Source of the DNA: Paucisalibacillus globulus DSM 18846
Lineage (GTDB): Bacteria; Bacillota; Bacilli; Bacillales; Amphibacillaceae
Assembly (NCBI RefSeq): GCF_000482485.1
Contig: NZ_AXVK01000001.1
Location: 372,001-436,000, forward strand
Direction of reading: 5' to 3'
DNA: 64,000 nt
The notes beneath the pieces were generated by a model. It made no database searches and was not told where the DNA came from. It saw nothing but the letters and a program-made list of their open reading frames with translations. Position numbers and translations under genes: made by a program. This document shows, piece by piece, positions 16,306 to 24,503 of the stretch; position 1 is the first letter of the stretch, and every line of letters starts with the position of its first letter.

Positions 16306-17517
16306 TTGAATACGAAGCCTAGAATTGTTGTATTAGGTGCAGGCTATGCAGGCATGATGACAACAAAAAAACTAATGAAAGCTCTTTCTCCAGAAGAAGC
16401 AGAAATAGTATTGGTCAATAAGCATAATTATCATTATCAAACGACATGGCTCCATGAAGTTGCTGCCGGAACAATCAACCAAAATCAAGCTCGTATTATG
16501 ATTAGAGATGTAATAAATCCAAATCGTGTCCGTATAATCTATGATACTGTTGTTAAAGTTGATAAAGAAGAAAGTCAAGTTATCTTAGAACATAGCGAAC
16601 TTTCTTATGATTACTTAGTTATTTCTTTAGGGTATGAAACAAACACATTTGGCATAAAAGGTATGGATGAACACGCATTTTTTATTGAAGATTTTGATTC
16701 TTGTAGATTGATACGTGAACATATTGAATACCAATTTGCTAAATTTAATAATGATCTGGAAGCCGATGAATCTAGTCTATCCATATTAGTTGGTGGCGGT
16801 GGATTTACTGGTATTGAGTTTGTAGGGGAACTTGTAGAAAAAGTTCCAGAGCTATGTAAAAAATATGATATTGATAGAGGAAAGGCTAAAATTATCAATG
16901 TAGAAGCAGCTCCGAGTATATTGCCAACCTTTGACAATGATTTAGTATCCTACGGAAGAAAATCGTTACAAGAACGTGGTGCGCATATTCTAGAAGGTGT
17001 AAGAATAAACGAATGTACAAATGAAGGATTTATTGTGGGAGATGACAATGAGTTAATTAAGGCTGGTACCATTGTTTGGACTGGGGGAGTTACCGGTAAT
17101 TCGATTTTAGGTAAATCGGGATTCGAACTGACAAAAGGAAAGGTAACGGTCAATGGAGACTTACGAGCACCAGGTCATGATAATATATTTGTTCTTGGGG
17201 ATTGTGCTTGGGTAATGAATAAATATGAAAATCGTCCTTATCCTCCAACTGCTCAAGCAGCTATGCAACATGCGACTACCTGTGTGACCAATATTCAAGC
17301 TCTAATCCACAATCTACCTCTAGAGGAATTCACTTTTAGTGATAAGGGGACTGTGGCAAGTCTCGGAGTTACTGATGGAATGGGTACTATTCTAATTGGT
17401 AAAAAGTTATATGGTAAGTCGGCTGCAGCTATGAAAAAGGTTGTTGATGATCGCTATTTATTCTTACTCGGGGGCCCATTACTACTAATGAAAAAAGGCA
17501 AGATTCGTCCGTTTTAG
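16306..17517 (+). CDS. Type II NADH dehydrogenase (NDH-2), FAD-dependent
   Basis: Single-subunit, non-proton-pumping NADH:quinone oxidoreductase on the inner membrane face. The 403 residues have two Rossmann folds: FAD-binding VVLGAGYAGMM (residues 9-19), NADH-binding LVGGGGFTGIEFVGEL (about 160-175), the second FAD motif NIFVLGDCAW and the quinone-site region RPYPPTAQAAMQ. Closest in wording to Bacillus Ndh/YumB. TTG start at 16306 follows AAGGGTGA. A 32-codon membrane microprotein gene follows by 28 bases and shares its terminator. Confidence 0.9.
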   Translation: MNTKPRIVVLGAGYAGMMTTKKLMKALSPEEAEIVLVNKHNYHYQTTWLHEVAAGTINQNQARIMIRDVINPNRVRIIYDTVVKVDKEESQVILEHSELSYDYLVISLGYETNTFGIKGMDEHAFFIEDFDSCRLIREHIEYQFAKFNNDLEADESSLSILVGGGGFTGIEFVGELVEKVPELCKKYDIDRGKAKIINVEAAPSILPTFDNDLVSYGRKSLQERGAHILEGVRINECTNEGFIVGDDNELIKAGTIVWTGGVTGNSILGKSGFELTKGKVTVNGDLRAPGHDNIFVLGDCAWVMNKYENRPYPPTAQAAMQHATTCVTNIQALIHNLPLEEFTFSDKGTVASLGVTDGMGTILIGKKLYGKSAAAMKKVVDDRYLFLLGGPLLLMKKGKIRPF

Positions 17518-17545
17518 ACGTTACTTTTAATAATGAGGTGGTTTT

Positions 17546-17644
17546 ATGAAAAATATATGCAAGTGGTTTTTAATCGGACTAGCAGCCATTGTTGGTTATA
17601 TAGTTACCTGTCGGTCGTTAGAAGACAAGCGAGATTTTAGATAA
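17546..17644 (+). CDS. 32-residue single-span membrane microprotein after NDH-2
   Basis: MKNICKWFLIGLAAIVGYIV forms one membrane helix, followed by a basic/acidic tail with a second Cys (TCRSLEDKRDFR). GAGGTGG stands 6 bases before the ATG, and a terminator follows directly. Downstream of the NADH dehydrogenase in the same transcript, it could be an accessory subunit, but I know of no such family. Confidence 0.6.
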   Translation: MKNICKWFLIGLAAIVGYIVTCRSLEDKRDFR

Positions 17645-17649
17645 TGAAT

Positions 17650-17681
17650 CCCACCTTGCTAATGATAGTAAGGTGGGTTTT
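17650..17681 (+). terminator. Terminator of the NDH-2 unit
   Basis: CCCACCTT (17650-17657) pairs with AAGGTGGG (17670-17677), followed by TTTT. Confidence 0.8.
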
Positions 17682-17726
17682 GTAAGGTTCTTCTAAAAAC
17701 TATATGTAGGAGGTGCTTGAATAGTA

Positions 17727-18608
17727 ATGAAGAGGATTCTGATATTTTTACTTATCTTTATATTTATAGCAAATAGTACATTAGCTGTAGAAAACCAATT
17801 AATATTATCTGACGATGGAATTAATGAAACTATTATTCGTAGTGACTTTACATATCAGTATGTTGACAAAATGTTTATTGATCGTGAAAAATTAACTTTA
17901 TTACTTGAGAGACTAGAAGAACAAGTGTACCAAGAACCTGTTAATGCCACTTTAGATGATTCATGGACCATTGTTCCTGAAAAAGTGGGGCAAACATTAG
18001 ACCGGCAAAATTTTATTCGTTTTTTTTATGAGTTTTTTTATAGTGATGTTTCGTTTGAAATGAAGTTACCTAAAAAGAATGTATATCCAAAAGTTGATAC
18101 GGAGTTATTATCAGAAATAAGTTCAAAAGAAATAGGAAACTATCTTACCTACTACCGGGCAAGTAATAAGGAGAGATCTCATAATATTGCATTAGCAGCA
18201 GAAGCAATTAATAACTATGTTATTTTTCCGGGAGAAACGTTTTCTTTTAATGGTGTAGTTGGACAACGTACTGCGGAAAAAGGATATAAAAAGGCTCCAG
18301 TTATTGTTAAAGGTGAATTATCAGAAGATATTGGTGGTGGTATTTGTCAGGTATCATCAACTCTATTTAATGCTGTTTCTTTAAAAGGAATCGAAATTCT
18401 TGAAAGATATTCTCATAGCCGCTCTGTACCATATGTTCCACCAGGAAAAGATGCTACAGTAAGTTGGTGGGGACCAGACTTTGTTTTCAAGAATGAATAT
18501 AGTCATCCCATTTTAATTCGTGCAAAAGCTAAAGATGGAAAAATGGCTGTACGAGTCTTTACTTCAGAATATGCAATCATTAATCAGAAAAAGGACCGTT
18601 CCTCCTAA
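17727..18608 (+). CDS. VanW/YoaR-family secreted protein
   Basis: The 293 residues begin with a signal peptide (KRILIFLLIFIFIANSTLA) and end in a VanW domain (about 140-285) with the signatures FPGETFSFNGVVG, GGGICQVSSTLFNA and SHSRSVPYVPPGKDATVSWW. A weak N-terminal region resembles the YoaR peptidoglycan-binding part. VanW occurs in some vancomycin clusters, but its biochemical function is not established; there is no van cluster here. Single-gene unit with its own terminator. Confidence 0.85.
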   Translation: MKRILIFLLIFIFIANSTLAVENQLILSDDGINETIIRSDFTYQYVDKMFIDREKLTLLLERLEEQVYQEPVNATLDDSWTIVPEKVGQTLDRQNFIRFFYEFFYSDVSFEMKLPKKNVYPKVDTELLSEISSKEIGNYLTYYRASNKERSHNIALAAEAINNYVIFPGETFSFNGVVGQRTAEKGYKKAPVIVKGELSEDIGGGICQVSSTLFNAVSLKGIEILERYSHSRSVPYVPPGKDATVSWWGPDFVFKNEYSHPILIRAKAKDGKMAVRVFTSEYAIINQKKDRSS

Positions 18609-18635
18609 TTCAATTGGAGGAACGGTCCTTATTTT
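18589..18635. terminator. Bidirectional terminator between VanW-like and YceI genes
   Basis: AAGGACCGTTCCTCC (18591-18605) pairs with GGAGGAACGGTCCTT (18616-18630) between convergent genes. Confidence 0.85.
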
Positions 18636-18636
18636 A

Positions 18637-19170
18637 TTATGCTTGTTTATGTGCTTCAAGTTCAATATTAATTTTTACTTCTTCACCAACAAGTACCCCA
18701 CCTGTTTCAAGTGCAGCGTTCCATACAAGACCGAAGTCTTTACGATTTAGTTTTGTTGAACCACTAAATCCTGCTACTTCATTACCCCAAGGATCTTTAG
18801 CAACACCTTCTACTGTCATATCAAAAGTAACAGGCTTTGTAACCCCGCGTAGAGTAAAAGCACCAGTTACAGTATACTCGTCGTCGGATTTCTTCTTAAT
18901 ATCTGTAGCAATAAAAGTCATCTTTGGATGATTTGCAATATCAAAGAAATCATTTGAACGTAAGTGATTGTCACGATCTTCATTACGTGTATTAATACTA
19001 TTTACATCTACAGAGAATTCGATTTTCGCATCAGTTAAATCATTAGGGTCTGCTTCAATTTTTGCATCGAAATCTGAGAAGGATCCTCTAACTTTAGAAA
19101 TCATCATATGTTTTACAGTAAAATCCAGCGCGCTATGGCTCTTGTCTATATTCCAAACTGATTTTGTCAT
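18637..19170 (-). CDS. YceI-family lipocalin-like protein
   Basis: About 177 residues of the YceI fold, a beta-barrel that binds isoprenoid-type hydrophobic ligands: WNIDKSHSALDFTVKHMMIS at the start, VRGSFSDFDAKIEAD, HLRSNDFFDIANHPKMTF, VTGAFTLRGVTKPV and the final LVGEEVKINIELEAHK. No signal peptide, as usual for Bacillaceae members. ATG 19170 follows GGGAGGAAT. Role unproven; the family is linked to polyprenyl binding and stress. Confidence 0.9.
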   Translation of the reverse strand: MTKSVWNIDKSHSALDFTVKHMMISKVRGSFSDFDAKIEADPNDLTDAKIEFSVDVNSINTRNEDRDNHLRSNDFFDIANHPKMTFIATDIKKKSDDEYTVTGAFTLRGVTKPVTFDMTVEGVAKDPWGNEVAGFSGSTKLNRKDFGLVWNAALETGGVLVGEEVKINIELEAHKQA

Positions 19171-19430
19171 AATAAAATTCCTCCCAATGGTTATTAATTG
19201 AATTTAACTTACTTTACGTAACTTAGTATATAACTATAACAGATGCAAGTCAAGTATCTTTAATTGATTTATTTTTAATTAATTATATTTTGGTAAAAAT
19301 TTTTTGCCACTTCTTTAAGGAGTAACACGATTATAGTATTGAAAATATTCATATTATGGTTTTGCGCCTACACAATTAAAGGAGGTAATGAAAATAATAA
19401 TATATACACGTGTAAGGGAGGTGTAAAAAA

Positions 19431-19706
19431 GTGGACAAAGGTACTGTTATTCGCACATCCGTGCTTTTCTTGGCTTTAATAAATCAATTACTAGTAATCT
19501 TTGGAAAATCACCCCTTCCAATAGATAGTGAGACATTAGAACAAGTTGTATCTTCACTTTTTACAATAATTATTGCACTAAATGCATGGTTTAGAAATAA
19601 CTATATAACAAAGAGAGGAATTGCTCAGAGGGATATACTACGAGAAAAAGGTCTAATCAAAGCAAAGGAGAGAAAATCTAATGGCAAGACCAATCTTAAT
19701 CATTGA
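19431..19706 (+). CDS. Holin of SPP1 type
   Basis: A 91-residue protein with two membrane segments (about 6-24 and 38-54) and a basic tail (KAKERKSNGK), as in the SPP1-type phage holins that release endolysin. It starts at GTG 19431 after GGGAGGTG. The next gene, a wall amidase, begins inside its last codons. A 13-codon frame (19388-19426) ends on its Shine-Dalgarno and could couple translation, though that frame's own ribosome site is only 2 bases from its ATG. No other phage genes are nearby. Confidence 0.8.
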   Translation: MDKGTVIRTSVLFLALINQLLVIFGKSPLPIDSETLEQVVSSLFTIIIALNAWFRNNYITKRGIAQRDILREKGLIKAKERKSNGKTNLNH

Positions 19707-21108
19707 TCCTGGTCACGGTGGTAAGGACCCAGGTGGTGGTACAAATCGTTATTGGAAAGAGAAGGATTTAGCCTTAAAAATATCGTTGTATCAATATAAT
19801 CGTTATAGAGAATTGGGTCTACCTGTTTCCATTACAAGGACAACGGATAAACATCTTTCACCTGATGAGCGGACGAGAATTGTTCGTGAAAGTGGAGCAA
19901 ATTATTGTCATTCTAATCACCTTAATGCTGGCGGTGGGGATGGTGCCGAGGTAATTCATTCTATTTACGATGGCAAGGCTATGGCACAAAAGATTGCAGA
20001 TGAATTAAAAAAGGCAGGACAAAATATAAGACGGGTGTTTACCCGAACACTTCCAGGAAACTCAAGCCTAGATTACTATTTTATGATAAGAGAGACTGGT
20101 AGTGTTGTAACAAATATAATTGAATATGGATTTGCTGATTCACCTGGAGACGATATTCAGCAATTGCGTAATCATCATTTGAAATATGCAGAGGCAGTTG
20201 TCAAAGCATTTTGTCAGTACGCAGGATACACCTACAAAGCTCCAACCGGAGAAGAAAGTAATGTCAATATTCCAATCAATCCAGCGCCGAATAAACCTAA
20301 GAAAGGTGGAGCAGACGGTTCAAAAGGGCAGTTTATTCATTTACCTGCCTCAGAGAATTCTTGGCGTGTATATCCACTCAATGTTGCCCCAGTTAAAGGA
20401 AATGAAAAAGGAGTGTTGAATCCGGCGAAATTTGGTGGACTAACTTATGAAATTCAAGGGCAGCCTCAGGCACATGTCTATATCATTCAAACTGGTGACT
20501 TTGGTAAGGTGCAACTATATGGGCATCCAAGCACTGGCGCAGTAATAAATAGTAGTGCTGGTTCTGTAACAACAAGTCCTTTAACGAATACGGATGAGAA
20601 GATTGAAAAGCATTTGCATCTAAAAGCTAGTGAAAGTTCGTGGCGAGTATATCCTATAGGGGTCTCTCCAGTAAAAGGAAATGAGGTTGGTTTCTTAAAT
20701 CCGAAGAAATTTGGTGGTCTAACCTATGAAATCTTAGGAAGTACTGGTGCACATGTTTATATTATTGAGACGGCGGACTTTGGAAGAGTGCAGATTTATG
20801 CTGGTCCGAATACAGCATCTACCATAAGTGAAGATGATAATCGTGCATCCAATACTAACGTGAAAAGTTCTGGGGATCGCTATTTGAACTTACCTGCTTC
20901 AGAGAGTTCATGGCGAGTGTATCCTGTGAATGTTTCGCCGGTAAAAGGAAAAGAAAAGGGCTATTTGAATCCGAAGAAATTTGGTGGTTTAAAGTATAAA
21001 ATATTAGGTACCACACAAGCACATGTCTATATTATTCAAACTGGAGATTTTGGTAAGGTTCAAATTTACGCTCATCCAACTACTGGGGCAACAATCTCAA
21101 ATTCATAA
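19681..21108 (+). CDS. N-acetylmuramoyl-L-alanine amidase with three C-terminal wall-binding-like repeats
   Basis: Zinc amidase that separates stem peptides from glycan. Amidase_3 domain about 3-180: IIDPGHGGKDPGG (zinc His), Glu in YWKEKDLAL, CHSNHLNAGGG (zinc His) and the catalytic-Glu segment NIIEYGFADSP. Then three copies of a repeat of about 65-70 residues at about 217-283, 310-378 and 400-470, each with SWRVYP, APVKG or SPVKG, NPxKFGGLxY, AHVYII and TGDFGKVQ-like motifs, separated by Ser/Thr/Asn linkers. Repeats are probably cell-wall binding. No signal peptide, so it depends on the holin encoded just upstream (26-base overlap). AAAGGAGAG precedes the ATG. Confidence 0.92.
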   Translation: MARPILIIDPGHGGKDPGGGTNRYWKEKDLALKISLYQYNRYRELGLPVSITRTTDKHLSPDERTRIVRESGANYCHSNHLNAGGGDGAEVIHSIYDGKAMAQKIADELKKAGQNIRRVFTRTLPGNSSLDYYFMIRETGSVVTNIIEYGFADSPGDDIQQLRNHHLKYAEAVVKAFCQYAGYTYKAPTGEESNVNIPINPAPNKPKKGGADGSKGQFIHLPASENSWRVYPLNVAPVKGNEKGVLNPAKFGGLTYEIQGQPQAHVYIIQTGDFGKVQLYGHPSTGAVINSSAGSVTTSPLTNTDEKIEKHLHLKASESSWRVYPIGVSPVKGNEVGFLNPKKFGGLTYEILGSTGAHVYIIETADFGRVQIYAGPNTASTISEDDNRASNTNVKSSGDRYLNLPASESSWRVYPVNVSPVKGKEKGYLNPKKFGGLKYKILGTTQAHVYIIQTGDFGKVQIYAHPTTGATISNS

Positions 21109-21116
21109 CGAACATA

Positions 21117-21157
21117 GGATGTCTTAATGGGAAATTATTCATTAAGACATCCTTTAT
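21117..21157 (+). terminator. Terminator of the holin-amidase unit
   Basis: AGGATGTCTTAATG (21117-21130 region) pairs with CATTAAGACATCCT (21140-21153), then a T-rich stretch. Confidence 0.85.
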
Positions 21158-21280
21158 TACTTAAGTGAATATATTTCGGAAATAAAATATTTCGGGTTAT
21201 AAAATATTTTTAGTGAAAAACAGTTAATTTATTGTTAATATATTAATTAATTCTAATTTTAAAATTTAAGGAGAGATTTG

Positions 21281-23068
21281 ATGCAACAAACTAGGGAGTA
21301 CGAGAAGATATGGGATTTGGATGTCATTTTTCCAGGAGGAAGTGAGTCGAAGGAATTTAAGGATTATTTGAAAAACGTAGAGACGGAAATGGAAGAGTTA
21401 TCAATCCTTGTTACAGAATATAAACCTGAAGAAAAGAATCCTATCTCTTTATTAGCTAATATTGTAAAAAAACTAGAAACTACGATGAAAAAACTTAGGG
21501 AATCCTTTGCCTACATAAGCTGTTTAAGCGCACAAGATGTTAAAGATGAAAATGCCAATATATTAGTTGGTAAAAGAAGTGATTTAGCTGCAAAAATGGG
21601 GGGGATTCGAACTGCTTTAAACCAAAAGTTCATTTCTGTTTCTAACGACACTTGGGCAAGTTTATTAGAAAATGATGAATTACAAGAGGTAGCATTTGTA
21701 TTAAATGAAGCAAGAGAAAGTGCTAAAGAATTACTTCCATCAGAACAAGAAGTTATTATAAACGACTTAGCTGTGGATGGATACAATGCATGGGGGCAAA
21801 TGTATCAAACTATTGTTGGTAATATGACCGTGAATATTACGGAGGACGAAGAAATTAAGTCTTATTCTGTAGGACAGGCTGCCAATAAATTAAGCAGTCC
21901 AGATCCAGAATTTCGCAAACATGTATTTACTCAAATGAGTACAGCATGGGCAGGTAATTCAGAATTATTTGGACAAACATTAAATCATTTAGCTGGTTTT
22001 CGTTTGCAGAAATATAAACACCGTGGTTGGGATAATGTTTTAAAAGAACCACTTAAGATAAACCGTATGAAAAAGGAAACATTGGATGCAATGTGGAATG
22101 CAATAACTAATAATAAAGAGCATTTTGTAATGTACTTAAACAAAAAAGCTGAACTACTTGGTAAAGAAAAGCTAAGTATATATGATATTGGTGCACCTTT
22201 AACTCAAACAGTTAAAAAAGTACCGTATACAGAAGGTGCAAAATTCATCATTAGTAATTTTAAACAATTTAGCCCTAAAATGGCAGATTTTGCTCAGAAC
22301 GCTTTTGAAAAGCGTTGGATTGAAGCGGAAGATCGTCCAGGGAAAAGGCCAGGTGGATTCTGTACTAGCTTTCCAGATAGTCAGCAAACTAGAGTATTTA
22401 TGACATACTCAGGTACCTCCTCGAATATTTCAACACTTGCTCATGAATTAGGGCACGCATATCATCAGCATGTTATGAATGACATGCACGGATTAAATCA
22501 GGGCTATGCAATGAATGTAGCTGAAACAGCATCGACATTTGCAGAAATGATAGTCGCGGATGCAACAGTAAAGCGTGCAGAAACTAGACAAGAAAAACTG
22601 GAATTATTAGAAGATAAGGTACAACGCAGTATAGCATTCTTTATGAATATCCATGCAAGGTACCTTTTTGAAACTAGATTTTACGAAGAACGTAAGCAGG
22701 GAATGGTTTCCACTAAACGTCTAAATGAGTTAATGGTTGAGGCGCAGAAAGAAGCATATTGTGATGCACTTAGTGAATATGATCCTACTTTCTGGGCATC
22801 CAAATTACATTTTCATATTACGGGAACACCTTTCTACAATTTTCCATATACTTTTGGATATTTATTTAGTCTTGGAATCTATGCACATGCACAGAATAGC
22901 AATAAGAGTTTTGAAGATGAATATATTGCATTACTTAGAGATACAGGCCGAATGGAAGTAGAAGATTTAGCAAGAAAACATTTAAATGTTGATCTTACAA
23001 AATCTGATTTTTGGGAAAACGCAATCGCACTTTGTGTGAAGGATGTTGAGGAGTTTATTTCTTTATAA
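21281..23068 (+). CDS. Oligoendopeptidase, M3 (PepF-like) family
   Basis: Cytosolic zinc metallopeptidase that degrades oligopeptides. The 595 residues carry the metal site HELGHAYH (HExxH) at about 388, with the third ligand Glu in NVAETASTFAE about 25 residues later, and the M3 C-terminal pattern FYNFPYTFGYLFSLGIY. Start ATG 21281 after AAGGAGAG; a TTG just before it is less likely. Single-gene unit. PepF relatives in Bacilli clear peptides, including imported signalling peptides, but no specific link is visible here. Confidence 0.93.
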   Translation: MQQTREYEKIWDLDVIFPGGSESKEFKDYLKNVETEMEELSILVTEYKPEEKNPISLLANIVKKLETTMKKLRESFAYISCLSAQDVKDENANILVGKRSDLAAKMGGIRTALNQKFISVSNDTWASLLENDELQEVAFVLNEARESAKELLPSEQEVIINDLAVDGYNAWGQMYQTIVGNMTVNITEDEEIKSYSVGQAANKLSSPDPEFRKHVFTQMSTAWAGNSELFGQTLNHLAGFRLQKYKHRGWDNVLKEPLKINRMKKETLDAMWNAITNNKEHFVMYLNKKAELLGKEKLSIYDIGAPLTQTVKKVPYTEGAKFIISNFKQFSPKMADFAQNAFEKRWIEAEDRPGKRPGGFCTSFPDSQQTRVFMTYSGTSSNISTLAHELGHAYHQHVMNDMHGLNQGYAMNVAETASTFAEMIVADATVKRAETRQEKLELLEDKVQRSIAFFMNIHARYLFETRFYEERKQGMVSTKRLNELMVEAQKEAYCDALSEYDPTFWASKLHFHITGTPFYNFPYTFGYLFSLGIYAHAQNSNKSFEDEYIALLRDTGRMEVEDLARKHLNVDLTKSDFWENAIALCVKDVEEFISL

Positions 23069-23135
23069 TCTAGATTGATTGCTAAAATGCTATACTTAAG
23101 CTACAATAGTTTTAACAAAAAAAGTGAAAAATAGC

Positions 23136-23222
23136 CCACAGGGGGAGCCTAATTGGCTGAGAGTGAACACTTATGTTCAGACCCTTAGAACCTGTTAGTT
23201 AGTACTAGCGTAGGGATGGTGG
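23136..23222 (+). ncRNA. TPP riboswitch (THI element)
   Basis: Conserved THI-box segments in order: GGGGGAGC, GGCTGAGAG, AGACCCTTAGAACCTG and TAGCGTAGGGA. It lies about 130 bases before thiT, followed by an intrinsic terminator, so thiamine pyrophosphate should stop transcription of the transporter. Confidence 0.95.
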
Positions 23223-23241
23223 CTTTTGTGATGGATAAAGT

Positions 23242-23297
23242 ATGCAATGTGAGCGGAATTCCCCATCAGGAAGCTTCCCCTTGGCATTGCTTTTTTT
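23242..23297 (+). terminator. Riboswitch-controlled terminator before thiT
   Basis: GCAATG (23244-23249) pairs with CATTGC (23285-23290), with inner GGAAG/CTTCC-type pairs, and is followed by seven T. Confidence 0.75.
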
Positions 23298-23348
23298 GTG
23301 TCTAAAAATTTTTTAGATTTTTAGAATACATTAGGGGAGGAATATGAT

Positions 23349-23912
23349 GTGAGTTCGAAAAAAATATTATTTATGGTTGAGGTTGCTGTGTTTACAGCGT
23401 TAGCTTTAATATTAGATTTGTTACCAGCGTTTAAGATGCCTAATGGAGGATCCATATCATTTGCTATGATTCCAGTATTTATTGTTGCTTTCCGTTGGGG
23501 ATTAAAAGGAGGGCTTCTTACAGGGCTCTTGTGGGGAATTCTTCAAATGGCATTTGGTGCATTTATTCTCCACCCATACCAAGCATTTATTGAATATGGT
23601 TTCGCATTTACCGCTTTAGGCGTTGCAGGAGTCTTTGCTAAACCAATACAACAATCACTTAAAGATGGAAAAGTAATGAAACGATTAACATATATTACAT
23701 TAGGTGTATTTATTGGTACAGGATTACGTTTTCTAGCTCACTTCTATGCTGGAATTGTGTTTTGGGGTAGTTCCGCACCAGAAGGTCAACCTGTATGGCT
23801 ATTTTCACTAATATATAATGGTTCTTATATGTTGCCTTCATTCATTTTGTCAACAATAGTAGTCTTTTTCTTGTTTATCAAACAACCTAAAACATTGCTG
23901 CAATCAGCTTAA
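23349..23912 (+). CDS. thiT: Thiamine ECF transporter substrate-binding subunit
   Basis: S-component that binds thiamine with high affinity and works with the shared EcfA/A'/T module. The 187 residues form six membrane helices. Recognisable ThiT pieces: MVEVAVFTALALILDLLP, GGSISFAMIPVF, KGGLLTGLLWGILQ, the thiamine-site region FIEYGFAFTALGVAG, and AHFYAGIVFWG. GTG 23349 follows GGGGAGG by 8 bases. Controlled by the TPP riboswitch upstream; no thiamine biosynthesis genes adjoin it, so this is a salvage unit. Confidence 0.95.
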   Translation: MSSKKILFMVEVAVFTALALILDLLPAFKMPNGGSISFAMIPVFIVAFRWGLKGGLLTGLLWGILQMAFGAFILHPYQAFIEYGFAFTALGVAGVFAKPIQQSLKDGKVMKRLTYITLGVFIGTGLRFLAHFYAGIVFWGSSAPEGQPVWLFSLIYNGSYMLPSFILSTIVVFFLFIKQPKTLLQSA

Positions 23913-23933
23913 AATAAATAATCCGTTCACATC

Positions 23934-23968
23934 AAAAGAGTAATCTCGTAATTGAGGTTACTCTTTTT
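23934..23968 (+). terminator. Terminator of thiT
   Basis: AAAAGAGTAA (23934-23943) pairs with TTACTCTTTTT (23958-23968). Confidence 0.8.
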
Positions 23969-24011
23969 AATTTGCTATTTTCTAAAAAGTAGTTAGTGGC
24001 ACAATTTGTTT

Positions 24012-24027
24012 AGACTGCGCAGTAACT
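24012..24027. repeat. Single terminal-repeat-like remnant of the palindromic element
   Basis: AGACTGCGCAGTAACT matches 14 of 16 bases of the terminal inverted repeat AAACTGCGCGGTAACT of the elements at 31.7, 52.4 and 63.2 kb. No partner end or GC-rich body follows; nearby is only a short hairpin (CCCAAG...TTGGG). The rest of 23969-24275 has no gene that I can support. Confidence 0.4.
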
Positions 24028-24275
24028 AGACCCAAGTTTTGTTTGGGTGCAAGTTTAGTCTAGGAGGGCTTATGTTTTCCCTATTTGGTAGCATGGTTTT
24101 ACGCACCTTTAGATTTCAACACAGAAATCTGTATATTTAAATGGAAACCTACGTACTACATAATAAATGATTTTAAGTTACGTCATATTTTCCATCAACT
24201 GTGAAAATACAAAGCATTAAATTTTACGAAGGTAGGTTAATTAAACCTTTATACTAAAGGGAAGGGGCGAAGAGA

Positions 24276-24407
24276 ATGAGGGAATTAGTCGGTAAATGTA
24301 GTAAATGTCAGAATGAAGTTTTTTGTGAGAGTGGGTTTCTAAATGGAAGCCATAGAAATGGAAAGTTAATCTGTTTTGATTGTGAAGAAAAGAAAAAAGA
24401 GGACTAG
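24276..24407 (+). CDS. 43-residue zinc-ribbon-like microprotein
   Basis: MRELVGKCSKCQNEVFCESG begins the protein; a CxxC pair (Cys8, Cys11) and a second CFDC (about 33-36) would bind one zinc, with an extra Cys at 17. The tail is highly charged (EEKKKED). GGGAAGGGG stands before the ATG. The gene stands alone about 100 bases before a permease gene. Function not recognised. Confidence 0.65.
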   Translation: MRELVGKCSKCQNEVFCESGFLNGSHRNGKLICFDCEEKKKED

Positions 24408-24503
24408 TTATGATTAAATACCTATTTATTTTTGTCTAACCCTTTCACCGCTGTGTTTAAAAACGCATAGGCTATAGCACAACGGAACGAAAGGAAGATG
24501 TAA

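Noticed and set aside
19431-21108. Prophage
   Set aside because: Only holin and amidase are present; no integrase, structural or packaging genes.
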